Shown here in pieces: positions 49,567 through 63,700 of a stretch of 64,000 bases of DNA (position 1 is its first letter; the number at the start of each line of letters is the position of its first letter). Below the pieces are notes generated by a model, which made no database searches, was not told the origin of the DNA, and saw only the letters and a program-made list of their open reading frames with translations. The translations under genes and the position numbers were made by a program. The DNA comes from Limanda limanda. Its lineage: Eukaryota; Chordata; Actinopteri; Pleuronectiformes; Pleuronectidae. The stretch lies in contig NW_026870468.1 in NCBI RefSeq assembly GCF_963576545.1, positions 248,001 to 312,000 of the forward strand, in the 5' to 3' direction.

Positions 49567-52500
49567 GCAAGTAGGCTCTACCCGAACTAAATGGGGTAGC
49601 GCGCATCGATCGGTACCATCCTTGAGCTTCTCCGACTTTCGGAAGGGTTAGGGTTAGGGTTAGGGATGAAAGCACATAGGAGAAAGAGATATTCTTGAAT
49701 AACTTTTTTTGTGAAGGTCGGAGAGACTTGGAAAGTGGTTGCATCTGGACTAATTTGGGTCCTGCGGATCGATTGGTACCATCCCCGAGCTTGTACGACC
49801 TTCGGAAGAGGTCAACCGACGAAATTCCCCCAAATCTGAGGAGATATTCTTGAATAACTTTTTTTGTGAAGGTCGGAGAGACTTGCAAGTAGGCTTTACC
49901 CCCACTAAATGGGGTAGCGCGCATCGATCGGTACCATCCTTGAGCTTCTCCGACTTTCGTAAGGGTTAGGGTTAGGGATGAAAGCACATAGGAGAAAGAG
50001 ATATTCTTGAATAACTTTTTTTGTGAAGGTCGGAGAGACTTGCAAGTAGGCTCTACCCCCACTAAATGGGGTAGCGCGCATCGATCGGTACCATCCTTGA
50101 GCTTCTCCGACTTTCGGAAGGGTTAGGGTTAGGGTTAGGGATGAAAGCACATAGGAGAAAGAGATATTCTTGAATAACTTTTTTTGTGAAGGTCGGAGAG
50201 ACTTGGAAAGTGGTTGCATCTGGACTAATTTGGGTCCTGCAGATCGATTGGTACCATCCCCGAGCTTGTACGACCTTCGGAAGAGGTCGACCGACGAAAT
50301 TCCCCCAAATCTGAGGAGATATTCTTGAATAACTTTTTTTGTGAAGGTCGGAGAGACTTGCAAGTAGGCTCTACCCCCACTAAATGGGGTTGCGCGCATC
50401 GATCAGTACCATCCTTGAGCTTCTCCGACTTTCGGAAGGGTTAGGGTTAGGGTTAGGGATGAAAGCACATAGGAGAAAGAGATATTCTTGAATAACTTTT
50501 TTTGTGAAGGTCGGAGAGACTTGGAAAGTGGTTGCATCTGGACTAATTTGGGTCCTGCAGATCGATTGGTACCATCCCCGAGCTTGTACGACCTTCGGAA
50601 GAGGTCGACCGACGAAATTCCCCCAAATCTGAGGAGATATTCTTGAATAACTTTTTTTGTGAAGGTCGGAGAGACTTGCAAGTAGGCTCTACCCCCACTA
50701 AATGGGGTTGCGCGCATTGATCAGTACCATCCTTGAGCTTCTCCGACTTTCGGAAGGGTTAGGGTTAGGGTTAGGGATGAAAGCACATAGGAGAAAGAGA
50801 TATTCTTGAATAACTTTTTTTGTGAAGGTCGGAGAGACTTGCAAGTAGGCTCTACCCCCACTAAATGGGGTAGCGCGCATCGATCGGTACCATCCTTGAG
50901 CTTCTCCGACTTTCGGAAGGGTTAGGGTTAGGGTTAGGGATGAAAGCACATAGGAGAAAGAGATATTCTTGAATAACTTTTTTTGTGAAGGTCGGAGAGA
51001 CTTGCAAGTAGGCTCTACCCCCACTAAATGGGGTAGCGCGCATCGATCGGTACCATCCTTGAGCTTCTCCGACTTTCGGAAGGGTTAGGGTTAGGGTTAG
51101 GGATGAAAGCACATAGGAGAAAGAGATATTCTTGAATAACTTTTTTTGTGAAGGTCGGAGAGACTTGAAAAGTGGTTGCATCTGGACTAATTTGGGTCCT
51201 GCGGATCGATTGGTACCATCCCCGAGCTTGTACGACCTTCGGAAGAGGTCGACCGACGAAATTCCCCCAAATCTGAGGAGATATTCTTGAATAACTTTTT
51301 TTGTGAAGGTCGGAGAGACTTGCAAGTAGGCTCTACCCCCACTAAATGGGGTAGCGCGCATCGATCGGTACCATCCTTGAGCTTCTCCGACTTTCGGAAG
51401 GGTTAGGGTTAGGGTTAGGGATGAAAGCACATAGGAGAAAGAGATATTCTTGAATAACTTTTTTTGTGAAGGTCGGAGAGACTTGGAAAGTGGTTGCATC
51501 TGGACTAATTTGGGTCCTGCGGATCGATTGGTACCATCCCCGAGCTTGTACGACCTTCGGAAGAGGTCGACCGACGAAATTCCCCCAAATCTGAGGAGAT
51601 ATTCTTGAATAACTTTTTTTGTGAAGGTCGGAGAGACTTGCAAGTAGGCTCTACCCCCACTAAATGGGGTTGCGCGCATCGATCAGTACCATCCTTGAGC
51701 TTCTCCGACTTTCGGAAGGGTTAGGGTTAGGGTTAGGGATGAAAGCACATAGGAGAAAGAGATATTCTTGAATAACTTTTTTTGTGAACGTCGGAGAGAC
51801 TTGCAAGTAGGCTCTACCCCCACTAAATGGGGTAGCGCGCATCGATCAGTACCATCCTTGAGCTTCTCCGACTTTCGGAAGGGTTAGGGTTAGGGATGAA
51901 AGCACATAGGAGAAAGAGATATTCTTGAATAACTTTTTTTGTGAAGGTCTGAGAGACTTGCAAGTAGGCTCTACCCCCACTAAATGGGGTAGCGCGCATC
52001 GATCGGTACCATCCTTGAGCTTCTCCGACTTTCGGAAGGGTTAGGGTTAGGGTTAGGGATGAAAGCACATAGGAGAAAGAGATATTCTTGAATAACTTTT
52101 TTTGTGAAGGTCGGAGAGACTTGCAAGTAGGCTCTACCCCCACTAAATGGGGTAGCGCGCATCGATCGGTACCATCCTTGAGCTTCTCCGACTTTCGGAA
52201 GGGTTAGGGTTAGGGTTAGGGATGAAAGCACATAGGAGAAAGAGATATTCTTGAATAACTTTTTTTGTGAAGGTCGGAGAGACTTGAAAAGTGGTTGCAT
52301 CTGGACTAATTTGGGTCCTGCGGATCGATTGGTACCATCCCCGAGCTTGTACGACCTTCGAAAGAGGTCGACCGACGAAATTCCCCCAAATCTGAGGAGA
52401 TATTCTTGAATAACTTTTTTTGTGAAGGTAGGAGAGACTTGCAAGTAGGCTCTACCCCCACTAAATGGGGTAGCGCGCATCGATCGGTACCATCCTTGAG

Positions 52501-52752
52501 CTTCTCCGACTTTCGGAAGGGTTAGGGTTAGGGATGAAAGCACATAGGAGAAAGAGATATTCTTGAATAACTTTTTTTGTGAAGGTCGGAGAGACTTGGA
52601 AAGTGGTTGCATCTGGACTAATTTGGGTCCTGCGGATCGATTGGTACCATCCCCGAGCTTGTACGACCTTCGGAAGAGGTCGACCGACGAAATTCCCCCA
52701 AATCTGAGGAGATATTCTTGAATAACTTTTTTTGTGAAGGTCGGAGAGACTT
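49404..52752 (+). repeat. 3,349-bp higher-order repeat, copy 2
   Basis: Monomer order as in copy 1. Shared markers are at 49,584 (ACCCGAAC) and 51,789 (GAACGTC). A private GGTCAACCG at 49,814 shows it is not a perfect duplicate. Confidence 0.92.
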
Positions 52753-52915
52753 GCAAGTAGGCTCTACCCCCACTAAATGGGGTTGCGCGCATCGATCGGT
52801 ACCATCCTTGAGCTTCTCCGACTTTCGGAAGGGTTAGGGTTAGGGTTAGGGATGAAAGCACATATGAGAAAGAGATATTCTTGAATAACTTTTTTTGTGA
52901 AGGTCGGAGAGACTT
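51640..52915 (+). repeat. 1,276-bp octamer module, copy 6
   Basis: +3,349 partner of copy 5. Its last A contains a private CATATGAG near 52,863. Confidence 0.87.
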
Positions 52916-55900
52916 GCAAGTAGGCTCTACCCGAACTAAATGGGGTAGCGCGCATCGATCGGTACCATCCTTGAGCTTCTCCGACTTTCGGAAGGGTTAG
53001 GGTTAGGGTTAGGGATGAAAGCACATAGGAGAAAGAGATATTCTTGAATAACTTTTTTTGTGAAGGTCGGAGAGACTTGGAAAGTGGTTGCATCTGGACT
53101 AATTTGGGTCCTGCGGATCGATTGGTACCATCCCCGAGCTTGTACGACCTTCGGAAGAGGTCGACCGACGAAATTCCCCCAAATCTGAGGAGATATTCTT
53201 GAATAACTTTTTTTGTGAAGGTCGGAGAGACTTGCAAGTAGGCTTTACCCCCACTAAATGGGGTAGCGCGCATCGATCGGTACCATCCTTGAGCTTCTCC
53301 GACTTTCGTAAGGGTTAGGGTTAGGGATGAAAGCACATAGGAGAAAGAGATATTCTTGAATAACTTTTTTTGTGAAGGTCGGAGAGACTTGCAAGTAGGC
53401 TCTACCCCCACTAAATGGGGTAGCGCGCATCGATCGGTACCATCCTTGAGCTTCTCCGACTTTCGGAAGGGTTAGGGTTAGGGTTAGGGATGAAAGCACA
53501 TAGGAGAAAGAGATATTCTTGAATAACTTTTTTTGTGAAGGTCGGAGAGACTTGGAAAGTGGTTGCATCTGGACTAATTTGGGTCCTGCAGATCGATTGG
53601 TACCATCCCCGAGCTTGTACGACCTTCGGAAGAGGTCGACCGACGAAATTCCCCCAAATCTGAGGAGATATTCTTGAATAACTTTTTTTGTGAAGGTCGG
53701 AGAGACTTGCAAGTAGGCTCTACCCCCACTAAATGGGGTTGCGCGCATCGATCAGTACCATCCTTGAGCTTCTCCGACTTTCGGAAGGGTTAGGGTTAGG
53801 GTTAGGGATGAAAGCACATAGGAGAAAGAGATATTCTTGAATAACTTTTTTTGTGAAGGTCGGAGAGACTTGGAAAGTGGTTGCATCTGGACTAATTTGG
53901 GTCCTGCAGATCGATTGGTACCATCCCCGAGCTTGTACGACCTTCGGAAGAGGTCGACCGACGAAATTCCCCCAAATCTGAGGAGATATTCTTGAATAAC
54001 TTTTTTTGTGAAGGTCGGAGAGACTTGCAAGTAGGCTCTACCCCCACTAAATGGGGTAGCGCGCATCGATCGGTACCATCCTTGAGCTTCTCCGACTTTC
54101 GGAAGGGTTAGGGTTAGGGTTAGGGATGAAAGCACATAGGAGAAAGAGATATTCTTGAATAACTTTTTTTGTGAAGGTCGGAGAGACTTGCAAGTAGGCT
54201 CTACCCCCACTAAATGGGGTAGCGCGCATCGATCGGTACCATCCTTGAGCTTCTCCGACTTTCGGAAGGGTTAGGGTTAGGGTTAGGGATGAAAGCACAT
54301 AGGAGAAAGAGATATTCTTGAATAACTTTTTTTGTGAAGGTCGGAGAGACTTGGAAAGTGGTTGCATCTGGACTAATTTGGGTCCTGCGGATCGATTGGT
54401 ACCATCCCCGAGCTTGTACGACCTTCGGAAGAGGTCGACCGACGAAATTCCCCCAAATCTGAGGAGATATTCTTGAATAACTTTTTTTGTGAAGGTCGGA
54501 GAGACTTGCAAGTAGGCTTTAGCCCCACTAAATGGGGTAGCGCGCATCGATCGGTACCATCCTTGAGCTTCTCCGACTTTCGTAAGGGTTAGGGTTAGGG
54601 ATGAAAGCACATAGGAGAAAGAGATATTCTTGAATAACTTTTTTTGTGAAGGTCGGAGAGACTTGCAAGTAGGCTCTACCCCCACTAAATGGGGTAGCGC
54701 GCATCGATCGGTACCATCCTTGAGCTTCTCCGACTTTCGGAAGGGTTAGGGTTAGGGTTAGGGATGAAAGCACATAGGAGAAAGAGATATTCTTGAATAA
54801 CTTTTTTTGTGAAGGTCGGAGAGACTTGGAAAGTGGTTGCATCTGGACTAATTTGGGTCCTGCAGATCGATTGGTACCATCCCCGAGCTTGTACGACCTT
54901 CGGAAGAGGTCGACCGACGAAATTCCCCCAAATCTGAGGAGATATTCTTGAATAACTTTTTTTGTGAAGGTCGGAGAGACTTGCAAGTAGGCTCTACCCC
55001 CACTAAATGGGGTTGCGCGCATCGATCAGTACCATCCTTGAGCTTCTCCGACTTTCGGAAGGGTTAGGGTTAGGGTTAGGGATGAAAGCACATAGGAGAA
55101 AGAGATATTCTTGAATAACTTTTTTTGTGAAGGTCGGAGAGACTTGGAAAGTGGTTGCATCTGGACTAATTTGGGTCCTGCAGATCGATTGGTACCATCC
55201 CCGAGCTTGTACGACCTTCGGAAGAGGTCGACCGACGAAATTCCCCCAAATCTGAGGAGATATTCTTGAATAACTTTTTTTGTGAAGGTCGGAGAGACTT
55301 GCAAGTAGGCTCTACCCCCACTAAATGGGGTTGCGCGCATTGATCAGTACCATCCTTGAGCTTCTCCGACTTTCGGAAGGGTTAGGGTTAGGGTTAGGGA
55401 TGAAAGCACATAGGAGAAAGAGATATTCTTGAATAACTTTTTTTGTGAAGGTCGGAGAGACTTGCAAGTAGGCTCTACCCCCACTAAATGGGGTAGCGCG
55501 CATCGATCGGTACCATCCTTGAGCTTCTCCGACTTTCGGAAGGGTTAGGGTTAGGGTTAGGGATGAAAGCACATAGGAGAAAGAGATATTCTTGAATAAC
55601 TTTTTTTGTGAAGGTCGGAGAGACTTGCAAGTAGGCTCTACCCCCACTAAATGGGGTAGCGCGCATCGATCGGTACCATCCTTGAGCTTCTCCGACTTTC
55701 GGAAGGGTTAGGGTTAGGGTTAGGGATGAAAGCACATAGGAGAAAGAGATATTCTTGAATAACTTTTTTTGTGAAGGTCGGAGAGACTTGAAAAGTGGTT
55801 GCATCTGGACTAATTTGGGTCCTGCGGATCGATTGGTACCATCCCCGAGCTTGTACGACCTTCGGAAGAGGTCGACCGACGAAATTCCCCCAAATCTGAG

Positions 55901-57375
55901 GAGATATTCTTGAATAACTTTTTTTGTGAAGGTCGGAGAGACTTGCAAGTAGGCTCTACCCCCACTAAATGGGGTAGCGCGCATCGATCGGTACCATCCT
56001 TGAGCTTCTCCGACTTTCGGAAGGGTTAGGGTTAGGGTTAGGGATGAAAGCACATAGGAGAAAGAGATATTCTTGAATAACTTTTTTTGTGAAGGTCGGA
56101 GAGACTTGGAAAGTGGTTGCATCTGGACTAATTTGGGTCCTGCGGATCGATTGGTACCATCCCCGAGCTTGTACGACCTTCGGAAGAGGTCGACCGACGA
56201 AATTCCCCCAAATCTGAGGAGATATTCTTGAATAACTTTTTTTGTGAAGGTCGGAGAGACTTGCAAGTAGGCTCTACCCCCACTAAATGGGGTTGCGCGC
56301 ATCGATCAGTACCATCCTTGAGCTTCTCCGACTTTCGGAAGGGTTAGGGTTAGGGTTAGGGATGAAAGCACATAGGAGAAAGAGATATTCTTGAATAACT
56401 TTTTTTGTGAACGTCGGAGAGACTTGCAAGTAGGCTCTACCCCCACTAAATGGGGTAGCGCGCATCGATCAGTACCATCCTTGAGCTTCTCCGACTTTCG
56501 GAAGGGTTAGGGTTAGGGATGAAAGCACATAGGAGAAAGAGATATTCTTGAATAACTTTTTTTGTGAAGGTCTGAGAGACTTGCAAGTAGGCTCTACCCC
56601 CACTAAATGGGGTAGCGCGCATCGATCGGTACCATCCTTGAGCTTCTCCGACTTTCGGAAGGGTTAGGGTTAGGGTTAGGGATGAAAGCACATAGGAGAA
56701 AGAGATATTCTTGAATAACTTTTTTTGTGAAGGTCGGAGAGACTTGCAAGTAGGCTCTACCCCCACTAAATGGGGTAGCGCGCATCGATCGGTACCATCC
56801 TTGAGCTTCTCCGACTTTCGGAAGGGTTAGGGTTAGGGTTAGGGATGAAAGCACATAGGAGAAAGAGATATTCTTGAATAACTTTTTTTGTGAAGGTCGG
56901 AGAGACTTGAAAAGTGGTTGCATCTGGACTAATTTGGGTCCTGCGGATCGATTGGTACCATCCCCGAGCTTGTACGACCTTCGAAAGAGGTCGACCGACG
57001 AAATTCCCCCAAATCTGAGGAGATATTCTTGAATAACTTTTTTTGTGAAGGTAGGAGAGACTTGCAAGTAGGCTCTACCCCCACTAAATGGGGTAGCGCG
57101 CATCGATCGGTACCATCCTTGAGCTTCTCCGACTTTCGGAAGGGTTAGGGTTAGGGATGAAAGCACATAGGAGAAAGAGATATTCTTGAATAACTTTTTT
57201 TGTGAAGGTCGGAGAGACTTGGAAAGTGGTTGCATCTGGACTAATTTGGGTCCTGCGGATCGATTGGTACCATCCCCGAGCTTGTACGACCTTCGGAAGA
57301 GGTCGACCGACGAAATTCCCCCAAATCTGAGGAGATATTCTTGAATAACTTTTTTTGTGAAGGTCGGAGAGACTT
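52753..57375 (+). repeat. 3,349-bp higher-order repeat, copy 3, expanded to 4,623 bp
   Basis: This copy contains an extra 1,274 bp: 52,753-54,352 aligns with 54,027-55,626. The TTTCGTAAGG marker therefore appears twice, near 53,309 and 54,583. The second half has a private TTTAGCCCC near 54,521 and lacks ACCCGAAC. The +3,349 match resumes as +4,623 afterwards (GAACGTC at 56,412). Confidence 0.9.
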
Positions 57376-57538
57376 GCAAGTAGGCTCTACCCCCACTAAA
57401 TGGGGTTGCGCGCATCGATCGGTACCATCCTTGAGCTTCTCCGACTTTCGGAAGGGTTAGGGTTAGGGTTAGGGATGAAAGCACATAGGAGAAAGAGATA
57501 TTCTTGAATAACTTTTTTTGTGATGGTCGGAGAGACTT
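56263..57538 (+). repeat. 1,276-bp octamer module, copy 7
   Basis: +4,623 partner of copy 6, of the CTGCGG/TTCGAAAG subfamily. Near its right end a private GTGATGGTC (57,533) appears. Confidence 0.87.
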
Positions 57539-58812
57539 GCAAGTAGGCTCTACCCGAACTAAATGGGGTAGCGCGCATCGATCGGTACCATCCTTGAGCT
57601 TCTCCGACTTTCGGAAGGGTTAGGGTTAGGGTTAGGGATGAAAGCACATAGGAGAAAGAGATATTCTTGAATAACTTTTTTTGTGAAGGTCGGAGAGACT
57701 TGGAAAGTGGTTGCATCTGGACTAATTTGGGTCCTGCGGATCGATTGGTACCATCCCCGAGCTTGTACGACCTTCGGAAGAGGTCGACCGACGAAATTCC
57801 CCCAAATCTGAGGAGATATTCTTGAATAACTTTTTTTGTGAAGGTCGGAGAGACTTGCAAGTAGGCTTTACCCCCACTAAATGGGGTAGCGCGCATCGAT
57901 CGGTACCATCCTTGAGCTTCTCCGACTTTCGTAAGGGTTAGGGTTAGGGATGAAAGCACATAGGAGAAAGAGATATTCTTGAATAACTTTTTTTGTGAAG
58001 GTCGGAGAGACTTGCAAGTAGGCTCTACCCCCACTAAATGGGGTAGCGCGCATCGATCGGTACCATCCTTGAGCTTCTCCGACTTTCGGAAGGGTTAGGG
58101 TTAGGGTTAGGGATGAAAGCACATAGGAGAAAGAGATATTCTTGAATAACTTTTTTTGTGAAGGTCGGAGAGACTTGGAAAGTGGTTGCATCTGGACTAA
58201 TTTGGGTCCTGCAGATCGATTGGTACCATCCCCGAGCTTGTACGACCTTCGGAAGAGGTCGACCGACGAAATTCCCCCAAATCTGAGGAGATATTCTTGA
58301 ATAACTTTTTTTGTGAAGGTCGGAGAGACTTGCAAGTAGGCTCTACCCCCACTAAATGGGGTTGCGCGCATCGATCAGTACCATCCTTGAGCTTCTCCGA
58401 CTTTCGGAAGGGTTAGGGTTAGGGTTAGGGATGAAAGCACATAGGAGAAAGAGATATTCTTGAATAACTTTTTTTGTGAAGGTCGGAGAGACTTGGAAAG
58501 TGGTTGCATCTGGACTAATTTGGGTCCTGCAGATCGATTGGTACCATCCCCGAGCTTGTACGACCTTCGGAAGAGGTCGACCGACGAAATTCCCCCAAAT
58601 CTGAGGAGATATTCTTGAATAACTTTTTTTGTGAAGGTCGGAGAGACTTGCAAGTAGGCTCTACCCCCACTAAATGGGGTTGCGCGCATTGATCAGTACC
58701 ATCCTTGAGCTTCTCCGACTTTCGGAAGGGTTAGGGTTAGGGTTAGGGATGAAAGCACATAGGAGAAAGAGATATTCTTGAATAACTTTTTTTGTGAAGG
58801 TCGGAGAGACTT
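57376..58812 (+). repeat. 3,349-bp higher-order repeat, partial copy 4
   Basis: Follows copy 3 with ACCCGAAC (57,556) and TTTCGTAAGG (about 57,929). The match stops at about 58,812, where the next A is a 157-bp unit in place of a 163-bp one. Confidence 0.88.
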
Positions 58813-59925
58813 GCAAGTAGGCTCTACCCCCACTAAATGGTGTAGCGCGCATCGATCAGTACCATCCTTGAGCTTCTCCGACTTTCGGAAGGGTTAGGGT
58901 TAGGGATGAAAGCACATAGGAGAAAGAGATATTCTTGAATAACTTTTTTTGTGAAGGTCGGAGAGACTTGCAAGTAGGCTCTACCCCCACTAAATGGGGT
59001 AGCACGCATCGATCGGTACCATCCTTGAGCTTCTCCGACTTTCGGAAGGGTTAGGGTTAGGGTTAGGGATGAAAGCACATAGGAGAAAGAGATATTCTTG
59101 AATAACTTTTTTTGTGAAGGTCGGAGAGACTTGCAAGTAGGCTCTACCCCCACTAAATGGGGTAGCGCGCATCGATCGGTACCATCCTTGAGCTTCTCCG
59201 ACTTTCGGAAGGGTTAGGGTTAGGGTTAGGGATGAAAGCACATAGGAGAAAGAGATATTCTTGAATAACTTTTTTTGTGAAGGTCGGAGAGACTTGGAAA
59301 GTGGTTGCATTTGGACTAATTTGGGTCCTGCGGATCGATTGGTACCATCCCCGAGCTTGTACGACCTTCGAAAGAGGTCGACCGACGAAATTCCCCCAAA
59401 TCTGAGGAGATATTCTTGAATAACTTTTTTTGTGAAGGTCGGAGAGACTTGCAAGTAGGCTCTACCCCCACTAAATGGGGTAGCGCGCATCGATCGGTAC
59501 CATCCTTGAGCTTCTCCGACTTTCGGAAGGGTTAGGGTTAGGGATGAAAGCACATAGGAGAAAGAGATATTCTTGAATAACTTTTTTTGTGAAGGTCGGA
59601 GAGACTTGGAAAGTGGTTGCATCTGGACTAATTTGGGTCCTGCGGATCGATTGGTACCATCCCCGAGCTTGTACGACCTTCGGAAGAGGTCGACCGACGA
59701 AATTCCCCCAAATCTGAGGAGATATTCTTGAATAACCTTTTTTGTGAAGGTCGGAGAGACTTGCAAGTAGGCTCTACCCCCACTAAATGGGGTTGCGCGC
59801 ATCGATCGGTACCATCCTTGAGCTTCTCCGACTTTCGGAAGGGTTAGGGTTAGGGTTAGGGATGAAAGCACATAGGAGAAAGACATATTCTTGAATAACT
59901 TTTTTTGTGAAGGTCGGAGAGACTT
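58650..59925 (+). repeat. 1,276-bp octamer module, copy 8
   Basis: Order A A(157) A A B A(157) B A at +14,833 from copy 4. It carries several private changes: GGTGTAGCG in the first A(157), GCACGC near 59,003, TGCATTTGG in the first B, and T6 in place of T7 near 59,736. It looks the most diverged octamer. Confidence 0.85.
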
Positions 59926-60732
59926 GCAAGTAGGCTTTACCCCCACTAAATGGGGTAGCGCGCATCGATCGGTACCATCCTTGAGCTTCTCCGACTTTCG
60001 GAAGGGTTAGGGTTAGGGTTAGGGATGAAAGCACATAGGAGAAAGAGATATTCTTGAATAACTTTTTTTGTGAAGGTCGGAGAGACTTGGAAAGTGGTTG
60101 CATCTGGACTAATTTGGGTCCTGCGGATCGATTGGTACCATCCCCGAGCTTGTACGACCTTCGGAAGAGGTCGACCGACGAAATTCCCCCAAATCTGAGG
60201 AGATATTCTTGAATAACTTTTTTTGTGAAGGTCAGAGAGACTTGCAAGTAGGCTCTACCCCCACTAAATGGGGTTGCGCGCATCGATCGGTACCATCCTT
60301 GAGCTTCTCCGACTTTCGGAAGGGTTAGGGTTAGGGTTAGGGATGAAAGCACATAGGAGAAAGAGATATTCTTGAATAACTTTTTTTGTGAAGGTCGGAG
60401 AGACTTGCAAGTAGGCTCTACCCCCACTAAATGGGGTAGCGCGCATCGATCGGTACCATCCTTGAGCTTCTCCGACTTTCGGAAGGGTTAGGGTTAGGGT
60501 TAGGGATGAAAGCACATAGGAGAAAGAGATATTCTTGAATAACTTTTTTTGTGAAGGTCGGAGAGACTTGCAAGTAGGCTCTACCCGAACTAAATGGGGT
60601 AGCGCGCATCGATCGGTACCATCCTTGAGCTTCTCCGACTTTCGGAAGGGTTAGGGTTAGGGTTAGGGATGAAAGCACATAGGAGAAAGAGATATTCTTG
60701 AATAACTTTTTTTGTGAAGGTCGGAGAGACTT
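59926..60732 (+). repeat. A-B-A-A-A segment before the 801-bp HOR
   Basis: The last A carries ACCCGAAC (60,587), the marker of the 3,349-bp HOR, which links this stretch to that family. A GTCAGAG variant lies near 60,234. Confidence 0.8.
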
Positions 60733-63700
60733 GAAAAGTGGTTGCATCTGGACTAATTTGGGTCCTGCGGATCGATTGGTACCATCCCCGAGCTTGTACG
60801 ACCTTCGGAAGAGGTCGACCGACGAAATTCCCCCAAATCTGAGGAGATATTCTTGAATAACTTTTTTTGTGAAGGTCGGAGAGACTTGCAAGTAGGCTCT
60901 ACCCCCACTAAATGGGGTAGCGCGCATCGATCGGTACCATCCTTGAGCTTCTCCGACTTTCGGAAGGGTTAGGGTTAGGGTTAGGGATGAAAGCACATAG
61001 GAGAAAGAGATATTCTTGAATAACTTTTTTTGTGAAGGTCGGAGAGACTTGCAAGTAGGCTCTACCCCCACTAAATGGGGTAACGCGCATCGATCAGTAC
61101 CATCCTTGAGCTTCTCCGACTTTCGGAAGGGTTAGGGTTAGGGATGAAAGCACATAGGAGAAAGAGATATTCTTGAATAACTTTTTTTGTGAAGGTCGGA
61201 GAGACTTGCAAGTAGGCTCTACCCCCACTAAATGGGGTAGCGCGCATCGATCGGTACCATCCTTGAGCTTCTCCGACTTTCGGAAGGGTTAGGGTTAGGG
61301 TTAGGGATGAAAGCACATAGGAGAAAGAGATATTCTTGAATAACTTTTTTTGTGAAGGTCGGAGAGACTTGCAAGTAGGCTCTACCCCCACTAAATGGGG
61401 TAGCGCGCATCGATCGGTACCATCCTTGAGCTTCTCCGACTTTCGGAAGGGTTAGGGTTAGGGTTAGGGATGAAAGCACATAGGAGAAAGAGATATTCTT
61501 GAATAACTTTTTTTGTGAAGGTCGGAGAGACTTGGAAAGTGGTTGCATCTGGACTAATTTGGGTCCTGCGGATCGATTGGTACCATCCCCGAGCTTGTAC
61601 GACCTTCGGAAGAGGTCGACCGACGAAATTCCCCCAAATCTGAGGAGATATTCTTGAATAACTTTTTTTGTGAAGGTCGGAGAGACTTGCAAGTAGGCTC
61701 TACCCCCACTAAATGGGGTAGCGCGCATCGATCAGTACCATCCTTGAGCTTCTCCGACTTTCGGAAGGGTTAGGGTTAGGGATGAAAGCACATAGGAGAA
61801 AGAGATATTCTTGAATAACTTTTTTTGTGAAGGTCGGAGAGACTTGCAAGTAGGCTCTACCCCCACTAAATGGGGTAGCGCGCATCGATCGGTACCATCC
61901 TTGAGCTTCTCCGACTTTCGGAAGGGTTAGGGTTAGGGTTAGGGATGAAAGCACATAGGAGAAAGAGATATTCTTGAATAACTTTTTTTGTGAAGGTCGG
62001 AGAGACTTGCAAGTATCCTCTACCCCCACTAAATGGGGTAGCGCGCATCGATCGGTACCATCCTTGAGCTTCTCCGACTTTCGGAAGGGTTAGGGTTAGG
62101 GTTAGGGATGAAAGCACATAGGAGAAAGAGATATTCTTGAATAACTTTTTTTGTGAAGGTCGGAGAGACTTGCAAGTAGGCTCTACCCCCACTAAATGGG
62201 GTAGCGCGCATCGATCGGTACCATCCTTGAGCTTCTCCGACTTTCGGAAGGGTTAGGGTTAGGGTTAGGGATGAAAGCACATAGGAGAAAGAGATATTCT
62301 TGAATAACTTTTTTTGTGAAGGTCGGAGAGACTTGGAAAGTGGTTGCATCTGGACTAATTTGGGTCCTGCGGATCGATTGGTACCATCCCCGAGCTTGTA
62401 CGACCTTCGGAAGAGGTCGACCGACGAAATTCCCCCAAATCTGAGGAGATATTCTTGAATAACTTTTTTTGTGAAGGTCGGAGAGACTTGCAAGTAGGCT
62501 CTACCCCCACTAAATGGGGTTGCGCGCATCGATCAGTACCATCCTTGAGCTTCTCCGACTTTCGGAAGGGTTAGGGTTAGGGTTAGGGATGAAAGCACAT
62601 AGGAGAAAGAGATATTCTTGAATAACTTTTTTTGTGAAGGTCGGAGAGACTTGCAAGTAGGCTCTACCCCCACTAAATGGGGTAGCGCGCATCGATCAGT
62701 ACCATCCTTGAGCTTCTCCGACTTTCGGAAGGGTTAGGGTTAGGGATGAAAGCACATAGGAGAAAGAGATATTCTTGAATAACTTTTTTTGTGAAGGTCG
62801 GAGAGACTTGCAAGTAGGCTCTACCCCCACTAAATGGGGTAGCGCGCATCGATCGGTACCATCCTTGAGCTTCTCCGACTTTCGGAAGGGTTAGGGTTAG
62901 GGTTAGGGATGAAAGCACATAGGAGAAAGAGATATTCTTGAATAACTTTTTTTGTGAAGGTCGGAGAGACTTGCAAGTATCCTCTACCCCCACTAAATGG
63001 GGTAGCGCGCATCGATCGGTACCATCCTTGAGCTTCTCCGACTTTCGGAAGGGTTAGGGTTAGGGTTAGGGATGAAAGCACATAGGAGAAAGAGATATTC
63101 TTGAATAACTTTTTTTGTGAAGGTCGGACAGACTTGGAAAGTGGTTGCATCTGGACTAATTTGGGTCCTGCAGATCGATTGGTACCATCCCCGAGCTTGT
63201 ACGACCTTCGGAAGAGGTCGACCGACGAAATTCCCCCAAATCTGAGGAGATATTCTTGAATAACTTTTTTTGTGAAGGTCGGAGAGACTTGCAAGTAGGC
63301 TCTACCCCCACTAAATGGGGTTGCGCGCATCGATCAGTACCATCCTTGAGCTTCTCCGACTTTCGGAAGGGTTAGGGTTAGGGTTAGGGATGAAAGCACA
63401 TAGGAGAAAGAGATATTCTTGAATAACTTTTTTTGTGAAGGTCGGAGAGACTTGCAAGTAGGCTCTACCCCCACTAAATGGGGTAGCGCGCATCGATCAG
63501 TACCATCCTTGAGCTTCTCCGACTTTCGGAAGGGTTAGGGTTAGGGATGAAAGCACATAGGAGAAAGAGATATTCTTGAATAACTTTTTTTGTGAAGGTC
63601 GGAGAGACTTGCAAGTAGGCTCTACCCCCACTAAATGGGGTAGCGCGCATCGATCGGTACCATCCTTGAGCTTCTCCGACTTTCGGAAGGGTTAGGGTTA

